A model generated the notes under the pieces. That model worked only from the letters and a program-made list of their open reading frames with translations. It ran no database searches and was not told the origin of the DNA. A stretch of DNA of 64,000 nucleotides, taken from assembly GCA_024641705.1 (NCBI GenBank), contig JAHECO010000008.1, positions 1 through 64,000 of the forward strand. The letters are read 5' to 3'. Made by a program: the position numbers and the translations under genes. This stretch comes from Candidatus Kryptoniota bacterium. GTDB taxonomy: Bacteria; Bacteroidota; Ignavibacteria; Kryptoniales; JAKASW01. Of the stretch, positions 46,305 through 55,807 are shown piece after piece; position 1 is the stretch's first letter, and every line of letters begins with the position of its first letter.

Positions 46305-47320
46305 TCACTCTTGTCGGAGGAGGTAAACACCGTCGCCGGACCCAAGCCAAATCGTGTTCTCTCTGTCGGCCACGATATCGAAAACACCGCTGCTCTGCAG
46401 GTATTCCGGCTCGTTGCAGATCCATTTCGCGCCGTCGAACACTGCCAGACCTTTAGCGTTTCGGATGCTTGTCCAAATGAACCCGCGCCGGTCTACGGCT
46501 ATCCGGCCAATATAACCCAGAGATTTCCCGGATGAGTCGACCGGATTGTTGACTTTCCATGCGATGCCATCAAACGATATCAAGTGCGGTCGCTCGAGAG
46601 TCTGTAATCTATCGAAGCACAGACTCGGCCCGGACCGCAGGCGAGGTTGCCGAAATAATATGGTTCGAACCCGAACTCCTCTTCATCATATACCGTCCAG
46701 GTATCGCCGGATATACTTACTATACCGCATGAGTTTATTCCGTCGTTAACAGCAACCCATTTGCCGCCGTGGCTATCGACATCTATGTCCCACACCATGC
46801 TTCCCGGCAGGCTGGAGTTGTTCCTGGTGAACAGATTCCATGTCGTGCCGTCAAAGTTCATCAGACAGCCTTCCTCGAAGACGGGTGATGAAAGCCAGAG
46901 GACGTTATCGTTATCGACCGCCACGGAATTAACGAGGCCTCTTAAGAGTGGAGAGTTGGAAGCGTCGTAAACGGTGAAGTCTGTTCCATCATATTTTATC
47001 AACCCCTTGTCTGATGCTATCCACACAACATCATTCTTATCGACGGCAATTTCCCATACGTGGTTGCTGTCCGGGAGGGGGGTGTTCTGCGAGTTGAAGA
47101 CGGTCAGCGTGCCGTCATACTTTAACACACCCCGATTGAGAGTACCGAGCCACGCAGTTCCTTTACCGTCCAAGGCAATTGCCGTCACAGAATACCCGGG
47201 CGCTATCCGGCTCGATAATTCAAATGATACTTCTCCGGTGAGAGCCGGAGAGACACTGTGGCTGCACGAGCCGGCGAAGATTTGCACACAAATCGCAAAC
47301 GAAAGGACGAGTCTCTTCAT
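46305..47320 (-). pseudogene. Secreted beta-propeller lipoprotein gene with frameshift
   Basis: Two minus-strand frames join into one protein. The first starts MKRLVLSFAICVQIFAGSCS (lipobox GSC, GGAGG upstream) and runs to a stop at 46580. The second (46305-46583) continues the same repeats after a single-base shift. Together about 338 residues of repeats like YDGTxWTVYD and IAVDxxGxxWI, as in two-component-regulator propellers. The junction overlap reads TTGA, so reinitiation from a TTG is possible. A pseudogene or a sequencing error is more likely than a programmed shift. Confidence 0.7.
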
Positions 47321-47435
47321 GAAAAACTCCTTCCTCCATGAATCCCTGACTGATGCGGCAGTAACTTACCCGGCAATACAACGAAAATAAAGACCGGGAA
47401 TCGCCCGGCCCCTTGTTACCATGTCCAGAACGGCA

Positions 47436-48467
47436 TCACCGGGGAGATCTAACGGCCCGTACGAAAGCAGCGATGTTTTCGGTCTTGACTCCCGGCGGCA
47501 TTCCGCCGCCGCACGACATTATCACCTTGGTCTTGTCCTTCAGTGAGCTCACAAGTTCACGTGTCACTCTCGTTACGTCTTCCGGAGTTCCGCTTGCGAG
47601 CACGTCGCGCGGCGGAATGTTTCCGACGAGCGCCACCTTTCCCTGCGTCAGCTCTTTCAGCTCGTTCAGCGTGACGTCAAAACCCATGTTGAAGAGGTTC
47701 ACGCCCATTTCGGGAAGGAGCGGGGCCGACTCCCTGCACGGCGCGTCGTTATGAAGGAATTTCACGGAGACGTTCGCGTCGAACAGTTCCTTGAAATACG
47801 GGAGACCGAATGTCCGGAATTCTTCCTGGCCCATGAAGCCGATGATATCGTCCAGAAGGAATATACCGTCGATGGAAGGGAATGTCTCCATCTGCAGGTG
47901 GAGCCAATCCTTTATGTATGCGGTTATCTTCTTCATGAGAGATTCCACCTTGTCCGGCTGCATCATCATCATCGTCAGAAATTCAGTCGAACCCATGAGG
48001 TAACTCGCAACGTTGAGCGGGCCGCGCGCGACCGCAAAGCGTATCTTGTGTCCGGTCGCCTCTATCTTGGGCTGCGCTAGCTTCAACCTGTTCAGCATAA
48101 ACGGCAGGAGGCCGTCGGTCCTCGGGTCGGGTGAAGGCAAGTTGTCGATGTCGTCTGCGGAGTTAATCACTTTATGTGCGAACGGGAACTCATCCGGCGG
48201 AAATGTACCGCGCGCGCCGAATCCCGACGGCTCCGTGCACATTCCGAACTCGGACCAGAATCCCGGCAGAAACATGACATCCGGAAAGTCGTTGATCGCC
48301 TTCAGGTTCGCCTTGAGCCACAGCTCGTCGCTGGAAAAATAGTCGAGTATCTTGACCCCGTACCAGTTCGGAAGCCAGGGGCTGTCGATGATGAAACCGA
48401 TCGGCAACGGCTCAAAGATCTCGCCTTTGATGGTTCCCTTAAGAATTTCCCATTGTTGGTCTGTCAT
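47436..48467 (-). CDS. URO-D family methyltransferase-like protein
   Basis: 343 residues with the uroporphyrinogen-decarboxylase fold (GPLNVASYLMGSTEFL; VALVGNIPPRDVLASG). In place of the H-x-C zinc pattern it has His239-x-Asp241 (FLHNDAPC) with Cys244 and Cys319 (IMSCGGGMPPG). It lies downstream of a reactivase-like gene, a homocysteine methyltransferase and a corrinoid protein, so it is most likely the substrate-side methyltransferase of that set. Methyl donor not identifiable. GGGTGA precedes the ATG. Confidence 0.78.
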   Translation of the reverse strand: MTDQQWEILKGTIKGEIFEPLPIGFIIDSPWLPNWYGVKILDYFSSDELWLKANLKAINDFPDVMFLPGFWSEFGMCTEPSGFGARGTFPPDEFPFAHKVINSADDIDNLPSPDPRTDGLLPFMLNRLKLAQPKIEATGHKIRFAVARGPLNVASYLMGSTEFLTMMMMQPDKVESLMKKITAYIKDWLHLQMETFPSIDGIFLLDDIIGFMGQEEFRTFGLPYFKELFDANVSVKFLHNDAPCRESAPLLPEMGVNLFNMGFDVTLNELKELTQGKVALVGNIPPRDVLASGTPEDVTRVTRELVSSLKDKTKVIMSCGGGMPPGVKTENIAAFVRAVRSPR

Positions 48468-48520
48468 GTTTCACCCTTAGGTCTCTCGTTCATGGAAACT
48501 GGAACATCAAAGAGAACTAA

Positions 48521-48594
48521 GCCACAGAGACACACAGGCACAGAGGGTTGTTCTGTTATTTCTACTCTCCGTGTCTCTGTGTCTCCCGTGGTGA
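48521..48594. repeat. CACAGAGA-unit inverted repeat
   Basis: The left arm (48521-48547) consists of about 8-nt CACAGAGA-like units. The right arm (48562-48594) carries TCTCTGTG-like units, the reverse complement. It separates the methyltransferase start from the reactivation gene's stop. Confidence 0.6.
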
Positions 48595-48627
48595 TATTCT
48601 CTTCTGAGGGATTCTCCCTGCTGCGTC

Positions 48628-49371
48628 CTACTCAATTTTCACTTGGCCCTTCGGCAATCTGGTTGCCCTGTATGTGCAGTCCTTCACTCCGCACCTGTCG
48701 CAGATATAGTCTTTCCATTCCACCTTTTCGCCCACGCCGATCACTCCGCTCACGGATTTGATCGGAGACATGAGCGCCGACTCGGAGAGCGTGACACCGC
48801 AGAAATTCTCCGGGAACATTGAGAAGAGAAGATGCTGCTCGGAGACAGACCAGTTGCAGTATCCCGGGCTGTACCTGTTCGTGACGTTCAGCCCGCGATC
48901 CCGCATTCGCTCCGCTATATGATCGTGGAGCACGTTTGTAACCGTCTCTGCGGCAACGGAGGCGGTAACGTCGGCGATATACCCGAGCGCAGGATCGCCG
49001 TGTTTCAGAAGATGCCTGGACCAGTTTTCCATGTCGGGCCCGATCGTGCAGACAAAAAGTGCAGCCTTCGATGCTTTCTTGAGCTGGCCGGCTACGATCT
49101 TGTCCATTGCGAAAAACTTTCCGCCGACGATGAGTCCGTCGTGACGGCCCGCCGGTTTCTCCATATCAAGGACCCTATACCCGGCCCTGATCTCGCAGCG
49201 TTTCGGCAACTGCAGGATCGCTTCATCTATCATCGCGGCGAAGTGAACCGGGATTTCGCCGTCCGAATACCCCAGTGTCAGTTCGACTTCGCCTCTCTCG
49301 AGCGAAAGGTCGGTGAAATCAATCGCGACTTCGAAAACGTCTTTCTCTATTTCAACCTCGCGCAGACTCAA
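48628..49371 (-). CDS. MetH-type B12 reactivation (AdoMet-binding) domain protein
   Basis: 247 residues from a TTG at 49371 that overlaps the upstream TGA stop (TTGA), with AAAGGAG 10 nt before it. It matches the stand-alone activation domain of cobalamin-dependent methionine synthase: the AdoMet-binding motif is RYSPGYCNWSVSEQ (Arg166-Tyr171). The C-terminus carries a three-cysteine pattern (CDRCGVKDC). It should reductively remethylate inactive cob(II)alamin of the corrinoid protein using AdoMet. Overlaps the homocysteine methyltransferase gene by 4 nt. Confidence 0.85.
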   Translation of the reverse strand: MSLREVEIEKDVFEVAIDFTDLSLERGEVELTLGYSDGEIPVHFAAMIDEAILQLPKRCEIRAGYRVLDMEKPAGRHDGLIVGGKFFAMDKIVAGQLKKASKAALFVCTIGPDMENWSRHLLKHGDPALGYIADVTASVAAETVTNVLHDHIAERMRDRGLNVTNRYSPGYCNWSVSEQHLLFSMFPENFCGVTLSESALMSPIKSVSGVIGVGEKVEWKDYICDRCGVKDCTYRATRLPKGQVKIE

Positions 49372-50252
49372 AGCGATTTCAACTCCTTTACCAGTGCGCG
49401 TATATGTTCGGGCGTGGTGCCGCAGCAGCCTCCGATGATATTTGCACCGCATTTCGCCAGCTCACGCGCCTTTGCGGCGACCGCCTGCGGCGTTTCCTTG
49501 TAGACAAGCTTCCCGTCTTCGATCATCGGCAATCCAGCATTCGCGTGGACGAGAACCGGAGTATGTGGATCCGCCTTCCTGATTTCCTTCACAACATCTA
49601 TCATCTGGTCGAAACCGTTGCCGCAATTCGCGCCGATGACCGAAGCCCCCGCTTCCTTCACGGCTCTTGCCATCTCGGCGGGAGAAACACCCATCATAGT
49701 CCGGTACTTGCCGGTAACGGTCCTGTCGAAGGTGAAAGTGCAGATTACTTCAAGTCCAGTCGCTTCCTTCGCCGCCCGGATTGCAATTTCAGCCTCGTCG
49801 GTCGCCGACATGGTTTCTACAAGTAGCGCGTCGGCTCCCCCCTTCTTGAGGGCTGCGGCCTGGATGCGGAAGCCGTCATACACAGCCTCTTCCGTCACCT
49901 GTCCCATCATAAGTATTTCGCCCGTCGGTCCGATGGAGCCGAGCACGAAACGGTCTATCCCTGCGGCCTTCCTTGATATCGCAGCCGCAGCCTCATTGAG
50001 TTCCCCGGCCCTGTCCTGCAGTCCGTAATGCGCAAGCTTGATCGGACTTCCGCCGAAGCTGTTCGTCAGGATCATGTCCGCTCCGGCATCGACATAACTC
50101 TTTGCTATCGCCATGACATCGTCAGGGTGCGTCACGTTCCAAAGCTCAGGGCAATCCCCCGGCTCGAGTCCCCGCTCCTGGAGCATCGTCCCCCAGGCCC
50201 CGTCCGACACCAGGATCTTTCCATCTTTCAGCGCGTTCAGAATCGATCTCAT
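49368..50252 (-). CDS. Homocysteine S-methyltransferase (MetH/BHMT-type domain)
   Basis: 294 residues. Zinc-dependent homocysteine methyltransferase fold with the three Cys ligands visible: Cys210 (GANCGNG) and Cys276-Cys277 (GGCCGTT). N-terminal SDGAWGTMLQERG and LTNSFGGSP are typical. It should take a methyl group from the corrinoid protein and form methionine. It overlaps the corrinoid gene (4 nt, ATGA) and the reactivation gene, indicating tight translational coupling. No folate-binding domain is attached or encoded in the window. Confidence 0.92.
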   Translation of the reverse strand: MRSILNALKDGKILVSDGAWGTMLQERGLEPGDCPELWNVTHPDDVMAIAKSYVDAGADMILTNSFGGSPIKLAHYGLQDRAGELNEAAAAISRKAAGIDRFVLGSIGPTGEILMMGQVTEEAVYDGFRIQAAALKKGGADALLVETMSATDEAEIAIRAAKEATGLEVICTFTFDRTVTGKYRTMMGVSPAEMARAVKEAGASVIGANCGNGFDQMIDVVKEIRKADPHTPVLVHANAGLPMIEDGKLVYKETPQAVAAKARELAKCGANIIGGCCGTTPEHIRALVKELKSL

Positions 50253-50917
50253 TTCTGCCGTCCCGCATTAAGAAAGGCCACGGCCCCCTGAGGATTAGGC
50301 GCGTACCCGTCCGCCCCCATCTGGTCGGCCGCTCTCTGAGTGAGCGGCGCTCCTCCGACGATCACACGAATGGAGGGGAACTGCGTTTTGATTTCCTGGA
50401 CGGTCTTGGACATATTGGCCATCGTCGTCGTGAGAAGCGCGCTGAGGCCGACTGTACATTCCGGGCCTTGCCTGATCGCGTCGAGGAACTTCGCAGATTT
50501 GACGTCGACGCCGAGATCGACGACCTCCCAACCGTTTCCTTCGATGACCATAGCCACGAGGTTCTTCCCGATGTCGTGAAGGTCGCCGGCCACTGTGCCG
50601 ATCACGAACCGGCCCTTCGCCTTAACAGTGCCCGTCTGGAAATACGGCTTCAGGTGTGCCATGACGGCGTTCATCGCCTTCGCGGCCATGAGGAGCTCGG
50701 GAACGAACACTTCGTTCCGGCTGAACCTGTCGCCGATCCTCTTCATGCCGGCGTTGCATGCCTGCAGGATCTCTTCCGGTCCGACACCCGAGTCGAGGGC
50801 CTGCCGGGTCAACTCGTCGGTTCCGTCCTGGCCCTGCATGTCCTTAGGGTACGGAGAGGACTTGTTCACCTTCCCGCGCTCAATGCACTCGCCGATTTTT
50901 CCAACCAGTTCTTCCAT
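50249..50917 (-). CDS. Corrinoid (B12-binding) methyltransferase subunit
   Basis: 222 residues. N-terminal cap helices (about 45-92, ILQACNAGMKRIGDRFSRNEVFVPELLMAA), then a Rossmann-like cobalamin domain with the base-off motif DLHDIG (Asp112, His114, Gly117), GLSALLTTTM and VGGAPLT. It carries methyl groups between methyltransferases, as in MtbC/MtaC or the MetH B12 domain. GGAAGAG lies 7 nt before the ATG. First gene of the four-gene unit ending at 47436. Confidence 0.92.
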   Translation of the reverse strand: MEELVGKIGECIERGKVNKSSPYPKDMQGQDGTDELTRQALDSGVGPEEILQACNAGMKRIGDRFSRNEVFVPELLMAAKAMNAVMAHLKPYFQTGTVKAKGRFVIGTVAGDLHDIGKNLVAMVIEGNGWEVVDLGVDVKSAKFLDAIRQGPECTVGLSALLTTTMANMSKTVQEIKTQFPSIRVIVGGAPLTQRAADQMGADGYAPNPQGAVAFLNAGRQK

Positions 50918-51014
50918 TCAGCAACTCTTCCTGTTTATGGAATATAAATACTCCGGGCCAATGTACTCACCACCGGATTTCGCCGCTGCTAATGTGCCGT
51001 GCATTGTCCCCTCG

Positions 51015-52871
51015 TCAAGGTACCGGAGGAAACGCGCCGACATACAGGCTGCCTGTCCCGGTGCGACCGATAAGTTTCGCGATCCCCTCCGGAAGCAGCG
51101 TGCCTGACTTGAAGCCCGGAAAGTTTATTAACAATTGATAGTTGTTCAGCTCGGAGCTTTTGAACAGGGGGCCGCCATAGTCAGCGTAGAAACGGCCGTT
51201 CGCCTCAAAACCGGGATCTAACCTTCGCAAACCGTCCAGTGAGTCAAATCCCAATTGGCATCTCTCGTTCTGTGCCGGACTCCACAGAATCAGAGGGTAA
51301 GGAGTATTCTCCACGCCGCGAACATAGACGTTATGATCCATCTCGCTGAGCTCCGGCTTCGTGAGCTGACCGCAAAGGGGGGCAGGCTGCCAGACAAACA
51401 GGAGAGGCCTTGTGAAATTCTCATCGCCGGTAAGCAGATTGTTGACAAACACGTGACCTTCGCGCTTATCGACATCCGGGCCTGTGCTGGAATGCCAGCC
51501 GAATCGGTCGCCCGCAGGAGTCCGCCCGTTCCGGCCGATGCAAGCCATACTATTGACAAAAGTGTTCTGGTATATCTTCGCGTCGGAACTATTCAGTATC
51601 ATCATACCATGATCGCAATTCACGAACACGTTCCCCGCAACCACGGCGCCCTTCGAGATCTCGAAGAAGAACCCGTTGTCGCTCGGCCAGAGCTGACCGG
51701 TCGGGGTTGTCTTGCCGACATGGCCGACTCCTTCGACCCAGTTATCGATGAACACGCCGTCCACTTCACCGACATCGTACCACACCCCGTTTGAATTCGG
51801 GAGATCGATTATCAGGTTATCGCGACATACCGCGTGGTGGCACTGGTTGAATATCTTGACGGCTGCGGGATAATACCCGGTAATGTCATCGATATTATTG
51901 CGGGTGAAAATATTTCCCTCCAGCAAAATGTCGTTTGACGCTATTACATAGACGCCTTCCGTTCTCGTATCGCTTATTTTGCAGTGCCGGATGGTCAGAT
52001 GATCTCCCCGGAAATAGCCTGCGACGCGCGAGCAGTAGGAAATGGTGCAATTTTCCAGCGTTGTGCCGACCACGTCCTTGCCGTACTTCGATTCATCGGT
52101 CACTCCCACCGGTTCTGTCCCCTCCACTTCAAGCGCGCGGTAAGCATACTGCGTGAATGTAATTCCCCGGATGGTGTATCCTTTGCGGTCCGATTTCTTG
52201 CCGTGGCATTCGCCGGTCGTCCTGATTATCGCAGCATCGAAGGCTGTGATCTCGACAAGTCTGTTCGTCGGGTCAGCGCCGATGTACACGAGTCCGGCGT
52301 TGTAATCGATGTAATACGTATTTGAATCCACGGCTCCTTCCCAGCCGACCGATCGCAGGTATCTTCCGTCAACGAAAACCATGTCGTTGTTGAATCTCCA
52401 TACCGGAGTCTTCCTCCCTTCGATGCTGCTCTGCCACCAGTCTGCGGGTTTGGAGGGGAAAAGATGGGTCCACTTTGTAACCCAAACGCCGTTGTGGAGA
52501 TTCTTCCAGTTTGTCGCAACATATGTTCCTTTCAGCACCGGCTGCTCATCCCGGTACGGCTGTATCGTAATTCCCTGGTTCAGCTCCAGATCGCCGGTCC
52601 TGTAAATGCCGCCGCGCATAACGATCTCGTCACCGGTTTTCACACGCGCGATGGCGGCTTCCAGCGTTGTGGGCTCGCTCAAGGACTCGCCAGATTGGGT
52701 CGAGTCTCCGCCGGCCGCGACGTAATATATTCGGCCGGATACTGCCGGCAGTTCATATGTCTCACGAACCGGACCGTACGGGCCGCCGGATGGCTGGGCC
52801 GCGGCCGTCGCCATCCAGGAGCATGAGCTGAAAAATGTTAAGATTATATACAGCCGCACTGTTCTTTTCAT
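51015..52871 (-). CDS. Secreted right-handed beta-helix protein
   Basis: 618 residues. Signal peptide (ending TAAAQPSG). Rungs of a right-handed parallel beta-helix (about 95-500; for example NCTISYCSRVAGYF, GVYVIASNDILLEGNIF, GAVVAGNVFVNCDHGMMIL) resemble pectate lyase/polygalacturonase-like folds. No T9SS domain at the C-terminus (ends VGAFPPVP). I cannot point to catalytic residues with confidence, so it may be a lyase, a hydrolase or a binding protein. AAGGTAATAAG before the ATG. It follows the next beta-helix gene with a 70-nt gap. Confidence 0.75.
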   Translation of the reverse strand: MKRTVRLYIILTFFSSCSWMATAAAQPSGGPYGPVRETYELPAVSGRIYYVAAGGDSTQSGESLSEPTTLEAAIARVKTGDEIVMRGGIYRTGDLELNQGITIQPYRDEQPVLKGTYVATNWKNLHNGVWVTKWTHLFPSKPADWWQSSIEGRKTPVWRFNNDMVFVDGRYLRSVGWEGAVDSNTYYIDYNAGLVYIGADPTNRLVEITAFDAAIIRTTGECHGKKSDRKGYTIRGITFTQYAYRALEVEGTEPVGVTDESKYGKDVVGTTLENCTISYCSRVAGYFRGDHLTIRHCKISDTRTEGVYVIASNDILLEGNIFTRNNIDDITGYYPAAVKIFNQCHHAVCRDNLIIDLPNSNGVWYDVGEVDGVFIDNWVEGVGHVGKTTPTGQLWPSDNGFFFEISKGAVVAGNVFVNCDHGMMILNSSDAKIYQNTFVNSMACIGRNGRTPAGDRFGWHSSTGPDVDKREGHVFVNNLLTGDENFTRPLLFVWQPAPLCGQLTKPELSEMDHNVYVRGVENTPYPLILWSPAQNERCQLGFDSLDGLRRLDPGFEANGRFYADYGGPLFKSSELNNYQLLINFPGFKSGTLLPEGIAKLIGRTGTGSLYVGAFPPVP

Positions 52872-52941
52872 CTTATTACCTTCAGTTTATTCGGGGTTCG
52901 CACGCTCCAACCGCCGTTCCCTGTGCCGCGCAAGTTCTCTC

Positions 52942-54465
52942 TCATTTTACTAATAAAAGCTTTCTAACGGAAGAGAATTTCTCCGTAAGAAGTCTGCAGA
53001 AATAGACCCCGCTCGGCAGCTTGCCCGCATCGAAAGTGACACTGTAATTTCCTGCCTTCTGTCTTCCATCGACGAGCGTCGCCACCTCCCTGCCGAGTAC
53101 ATCATACACTTTCAATGTGACCCGGCTGTTCATCGGTAATTGATAATTGATTACTGTCGTCGGGTTGAAAGGGTTGGGGTAGTTCTGTTCAAGATTAAAC
53201 GAAGAAACCGCGGATGGGCGCTGCTTTACATCGACGGTAAAGATGGAGTCTGTTCCGTTGTTCAGCCAATAAGAAATCCGTTCGTTCTCCAAAACCTCCT
53301 TGGCTTTCCACTGTCGGTATTCTTCAGGCCACCAGCGATACAGATCTCCCAGTGGGAATCCTCCCATGCCGGCCGTTCTAACCGTATCGTTTGTGTAGGC
53401 GAGGTTCTCTTCCAACGGCCAGAGCCTATTGAAGCAGTTCGCGAAGAGTACACGACGGTCTTGCTCCGCAAATGGGACCGGAAATCCGAATGTAGAAATG
53501 CTGTCTATCCTCAACGTCCCGCCGTAGGGCTCATCATAGTACAAGCTGGTGGTTGGATAGAAACGCAATGCCGGGATGTCCCCGTACATGTAAGTATTCA
53601 CGAAGATACTGTTGGTCACGGTAAGCTTGTTCCACCACCCGGACTCCAGCGAGAACATCATCACGTTTAAGAACGTGCAATGGTTGAACTTCACGTAGTC
53701 CGCGTATTCGTCTCCCTCCTGCATGTAAACATATCCGATATTTGCGAAAGTGCAATTTTCAAACGTGAGGCTGTCGATGTGCCAGCCCGTCGAATTGTAG
53801 GGAAAAGAAACCGCCCTTCCGTAATAGCGTAGATGCTGGTCGATGCAGTTTCTCCAGTAACAATTCCTGAATATCCCCTTGAAATGTCTGGCCGTCACGC
53901 CAACGGCACCGCTGGCATCCCATGGACAACCCGAATAATCGAATATTACATTTTCAAATACAGCAACCTCTCCCTTCCCGCTCGCATTGGCATCAGGATC
54001 GTCTTCTATCTTCACATTTACCTGGACCTGATACCCATTTGTGTTCGCGTACAACAGCCAGACGTTTTTCAGGGTAACGTCTCCATAGCAATCGAACATC
54101 AGATTAAGCGGCGACCCGTATTCTGCCGGCCCGGAGGCACACAGGATCTGCGGCGGAGCGGTCTCTTGTGTTGACCCGGGAGGCGGCGCAATGATCGTCA
54201 AATGCTGCCCGGCAGGGACCAGTACCGAGTCGGTAAGGACATATCGCCCGGCCGGTTCCAGCATGAAAACGGTGCCGGACAAGTTGCCCGCGTGGATATG
54301 CGCGCGGATCGAATCGTTGAGACTGCCCTCGGCCGGGGGGACATCGCTCGGCACATACGATGTATCGGTCTGGGCAATCGACAGCGCCGATGTCGAATCC
54401 ATCAGGAAGAGCAATGCAAATACAAGACTCTTCAATCCTGACCTCCCAGATCTGCTCTCACACAT
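52942..54465 (-). CDS. Secreted beta-helix protein with T9SS signal (paralog of 61204)
   Basis: 507 residues from [20 protein letters not shown]; this ATG (54465) fits a signal peptide, with only a weak GGA upstream. The middle (about 70-330) has repeated rungs ([57 protein letters not shown]). T9SS domain: [36 protein letters not shown]. Highly similar in plan and in many segments to the 618-residue protein at 61204. Predicted role: a pectate-lyase-like or polysaccharide-binding surface protein. Confidence 0.82.
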   Translation of the reverse strand: MCESRSGRSGLKSLVFALLFLMDSTSALSIAQTDTSYVPSDVPPAEGSLNDSIRAHIHAGNLSGTVFMLEPAGRYVLTDSVLVPAGQHLTIIAPPPGSTQETAPPQILCASGPAEYGSPLNLMFDCYGDVTLKNVWLLYANTNGYQVQVNVKIEDDPDANASGKGEVAVFENVIFDYSGCPWDASGAVGVTARHFKGIFRNCYWRNCIDQHLRYYGRAVSFPYNSTGWHIDSLTFENCTFANIGYVYMQEGDEYADYVKFNHCTFLNVMMFSLESGWWNKLTVTNSIFVNTYMYGDIPALRFYPTTSLYYDEPYGGTLRIDSISTFGFPVPFAEQDRRVLFANCFNRLWPLEENLAYTNDTVRTAGMGGFPLGDLYRWWPEEYRQWKAKEVLENERISYWLNNGTDSIFTVDVKQRPSAVSSFNLEQNYPNPFNPTTVINYQLPMNSRVTLKVYDVLGREVATLVDGRQKAGNYSVTFDAGKLPSGVYFCRLLTEKFSSVRKLLLVK

Positions 54466-54553
54466 TTTAAAATCGATCCATTTTGAAAACCCGAGCGCTT
54501 CGCTGCACCGCGACCGACCCGCAGCATACACCGACTACTCCAGGACTTATCCA

Positions 54554-55795
54554 TCAGTTCGACACAAAAGTCGTCACGCTCGAAGCATCCAATGTCGCTG
54601 TGAAACTCCCGTTCGACACGGCAATATTGTTCCCCTGAGCGCAGTTCTTGCCGCTTGAGGTAACGTAGGGAACAAAAGTAGATGCGGCCACGCCCGGTAT
54701 CGTAAATTCCTGGCCGATTGAAGTCGAGCCCATATTCAAAGCGACTATGACAACCTTGGAACCGCTCTTGTATGCGGTCACGAAAATATTTGACTGCGGA
54801 TTTGCCGTGGCACTGACTCTGTAGAAGCCCGGTCGAACAAACTTCGCAAATTGAGACATGACGTATCCTCTCTTCGTGACGACGCCGTTCTCGTTTATCG
54901 GCCCATAATATCTCACTATGTACCACCATATATAAGCGCTCATTTGACACGTCATACAATCGTTGATGCTTTTCGCCGTTCCCAGTACTGCGCTCCAGGT
55001 GGTGTCGAGCACAAGATACTCCGTCATCCACACTTCTTTCCCCTTACTGATGGCAAGCGGGTAAGGTGTAGGGCTCACCCCGTAAATATGCCCACCTATG
55101 AAGGCAATATTCGCCGCGGCATCGGGATCGTTCAGCGAGAGATCGGACAACGAATGATCGAAGCCCGACGCTTCAGGCATGAAGACCGGGACCCCAACCG
55201 ACGCGGCGTTGTTCTTCATGAAGTTGAGAAAATTGCCCGCGGTCCAGTAACACGATTCATAACTTACGTTGACGTCCGGTTCATTCTGCACCGAGACCGC
55301 ATACAAGGGAACGCCGCTGGCCGACATGGTATCGGCAAATGACTTCAGGTGAGCCGCGTACGCCGCGTAAGCGCCGGTATCGAGAACGCCGCGGACAACG
55401 TTGTCGTTGCTCTTCATCCACGCCGGAGGCGTCCAGGGAGTCGCAATGATCGTCACCCCCATCGAAGACGCCAACTTTGCCGAAGGGACGTTGATGCCGA
55501 ATTGTGTCGAGTCCGGCGGGATGCGCAGGCGCATTATCGTGAACCCAAGTTGACCCGGGCCGGTGCCAAAAGCCGTCTGAATTTCCCCGGCTGTCATGTC
55601 CGGCCGCCAGCCGACGATGTTGGCGGCGCCGAATCCTCTTATGATCTGCTGCGTGCTGTCCAGGTAAATAGTCGCGTAACCCGTGGGGGGAGGGCCGTTA
55701 ATCGAGCTCTTCTTCGAGCAGCCCGACGCCAACAATCCAAAAGCCAATACAATAGCAACCGGTAACGACCAGGAGATGCGAAAGTATCCTTTCAT
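54554..55795 (-). CDS. GH30 endo-xylanase lipoprotein
   Basis: 413 residues. Lipoprotein signal with lipobox LASGC (Cys26). TIM barrel of GH30: acid/base Glu172 in SVQNEPDV and nucleophile Glu259 in EVWMTEYLV, plus the C-terminal beta-sandwich. Closest in layout to the glucuronoxylanase subfamily (GH30_8), which cuts xylan next to a 4-O-methylglucuronate branch; the subfamily is inference. ATG 55795 is set by AAGGAG 8 nt upstream, rather than the GTG at 55804. Just 12 nt after the GH10 gene, in the same unit. Confidence 0.88.
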   Translation of the reverse strand: MKGYFRISWSLPVAIVLAFGLLASGCSKKSSINGPPPTGYATIYLDSTQQIIRGFGAANIVGWRPDMTAGEIQTAFGTGPGQLGFTIMRLRIPPDSTQFGINVPSAKLASSMGVTIIATPWTPPAWMKSNDNVVRGVLDTGAYAAYAAHLKSFADTMSASGVPLYAVSVQNEPDVNVSYESCYWTAGNFLNFMKNNAASVGVPVFMPEASGFDHSLSDLSLNDPDAAANIAFIGGHIYGVSPTPYPLAISKGKEVWMTEYLVLDTTWSAVLGTAKSINDCMTCQMSAYIWWYIVRYYGPINENGVVTKRGYVMSQFAKFVRPGFYRVSATANPQSNIFVTAYKSGSKVVIVALNMGSTSIGQEFTIPGVAASTFVPYVTSSGKNCAQGNNIAVSNGSFTATLDASSVTTFVSN

Positions 55796-55807
55796 ACGGC
55801 ACACTCC

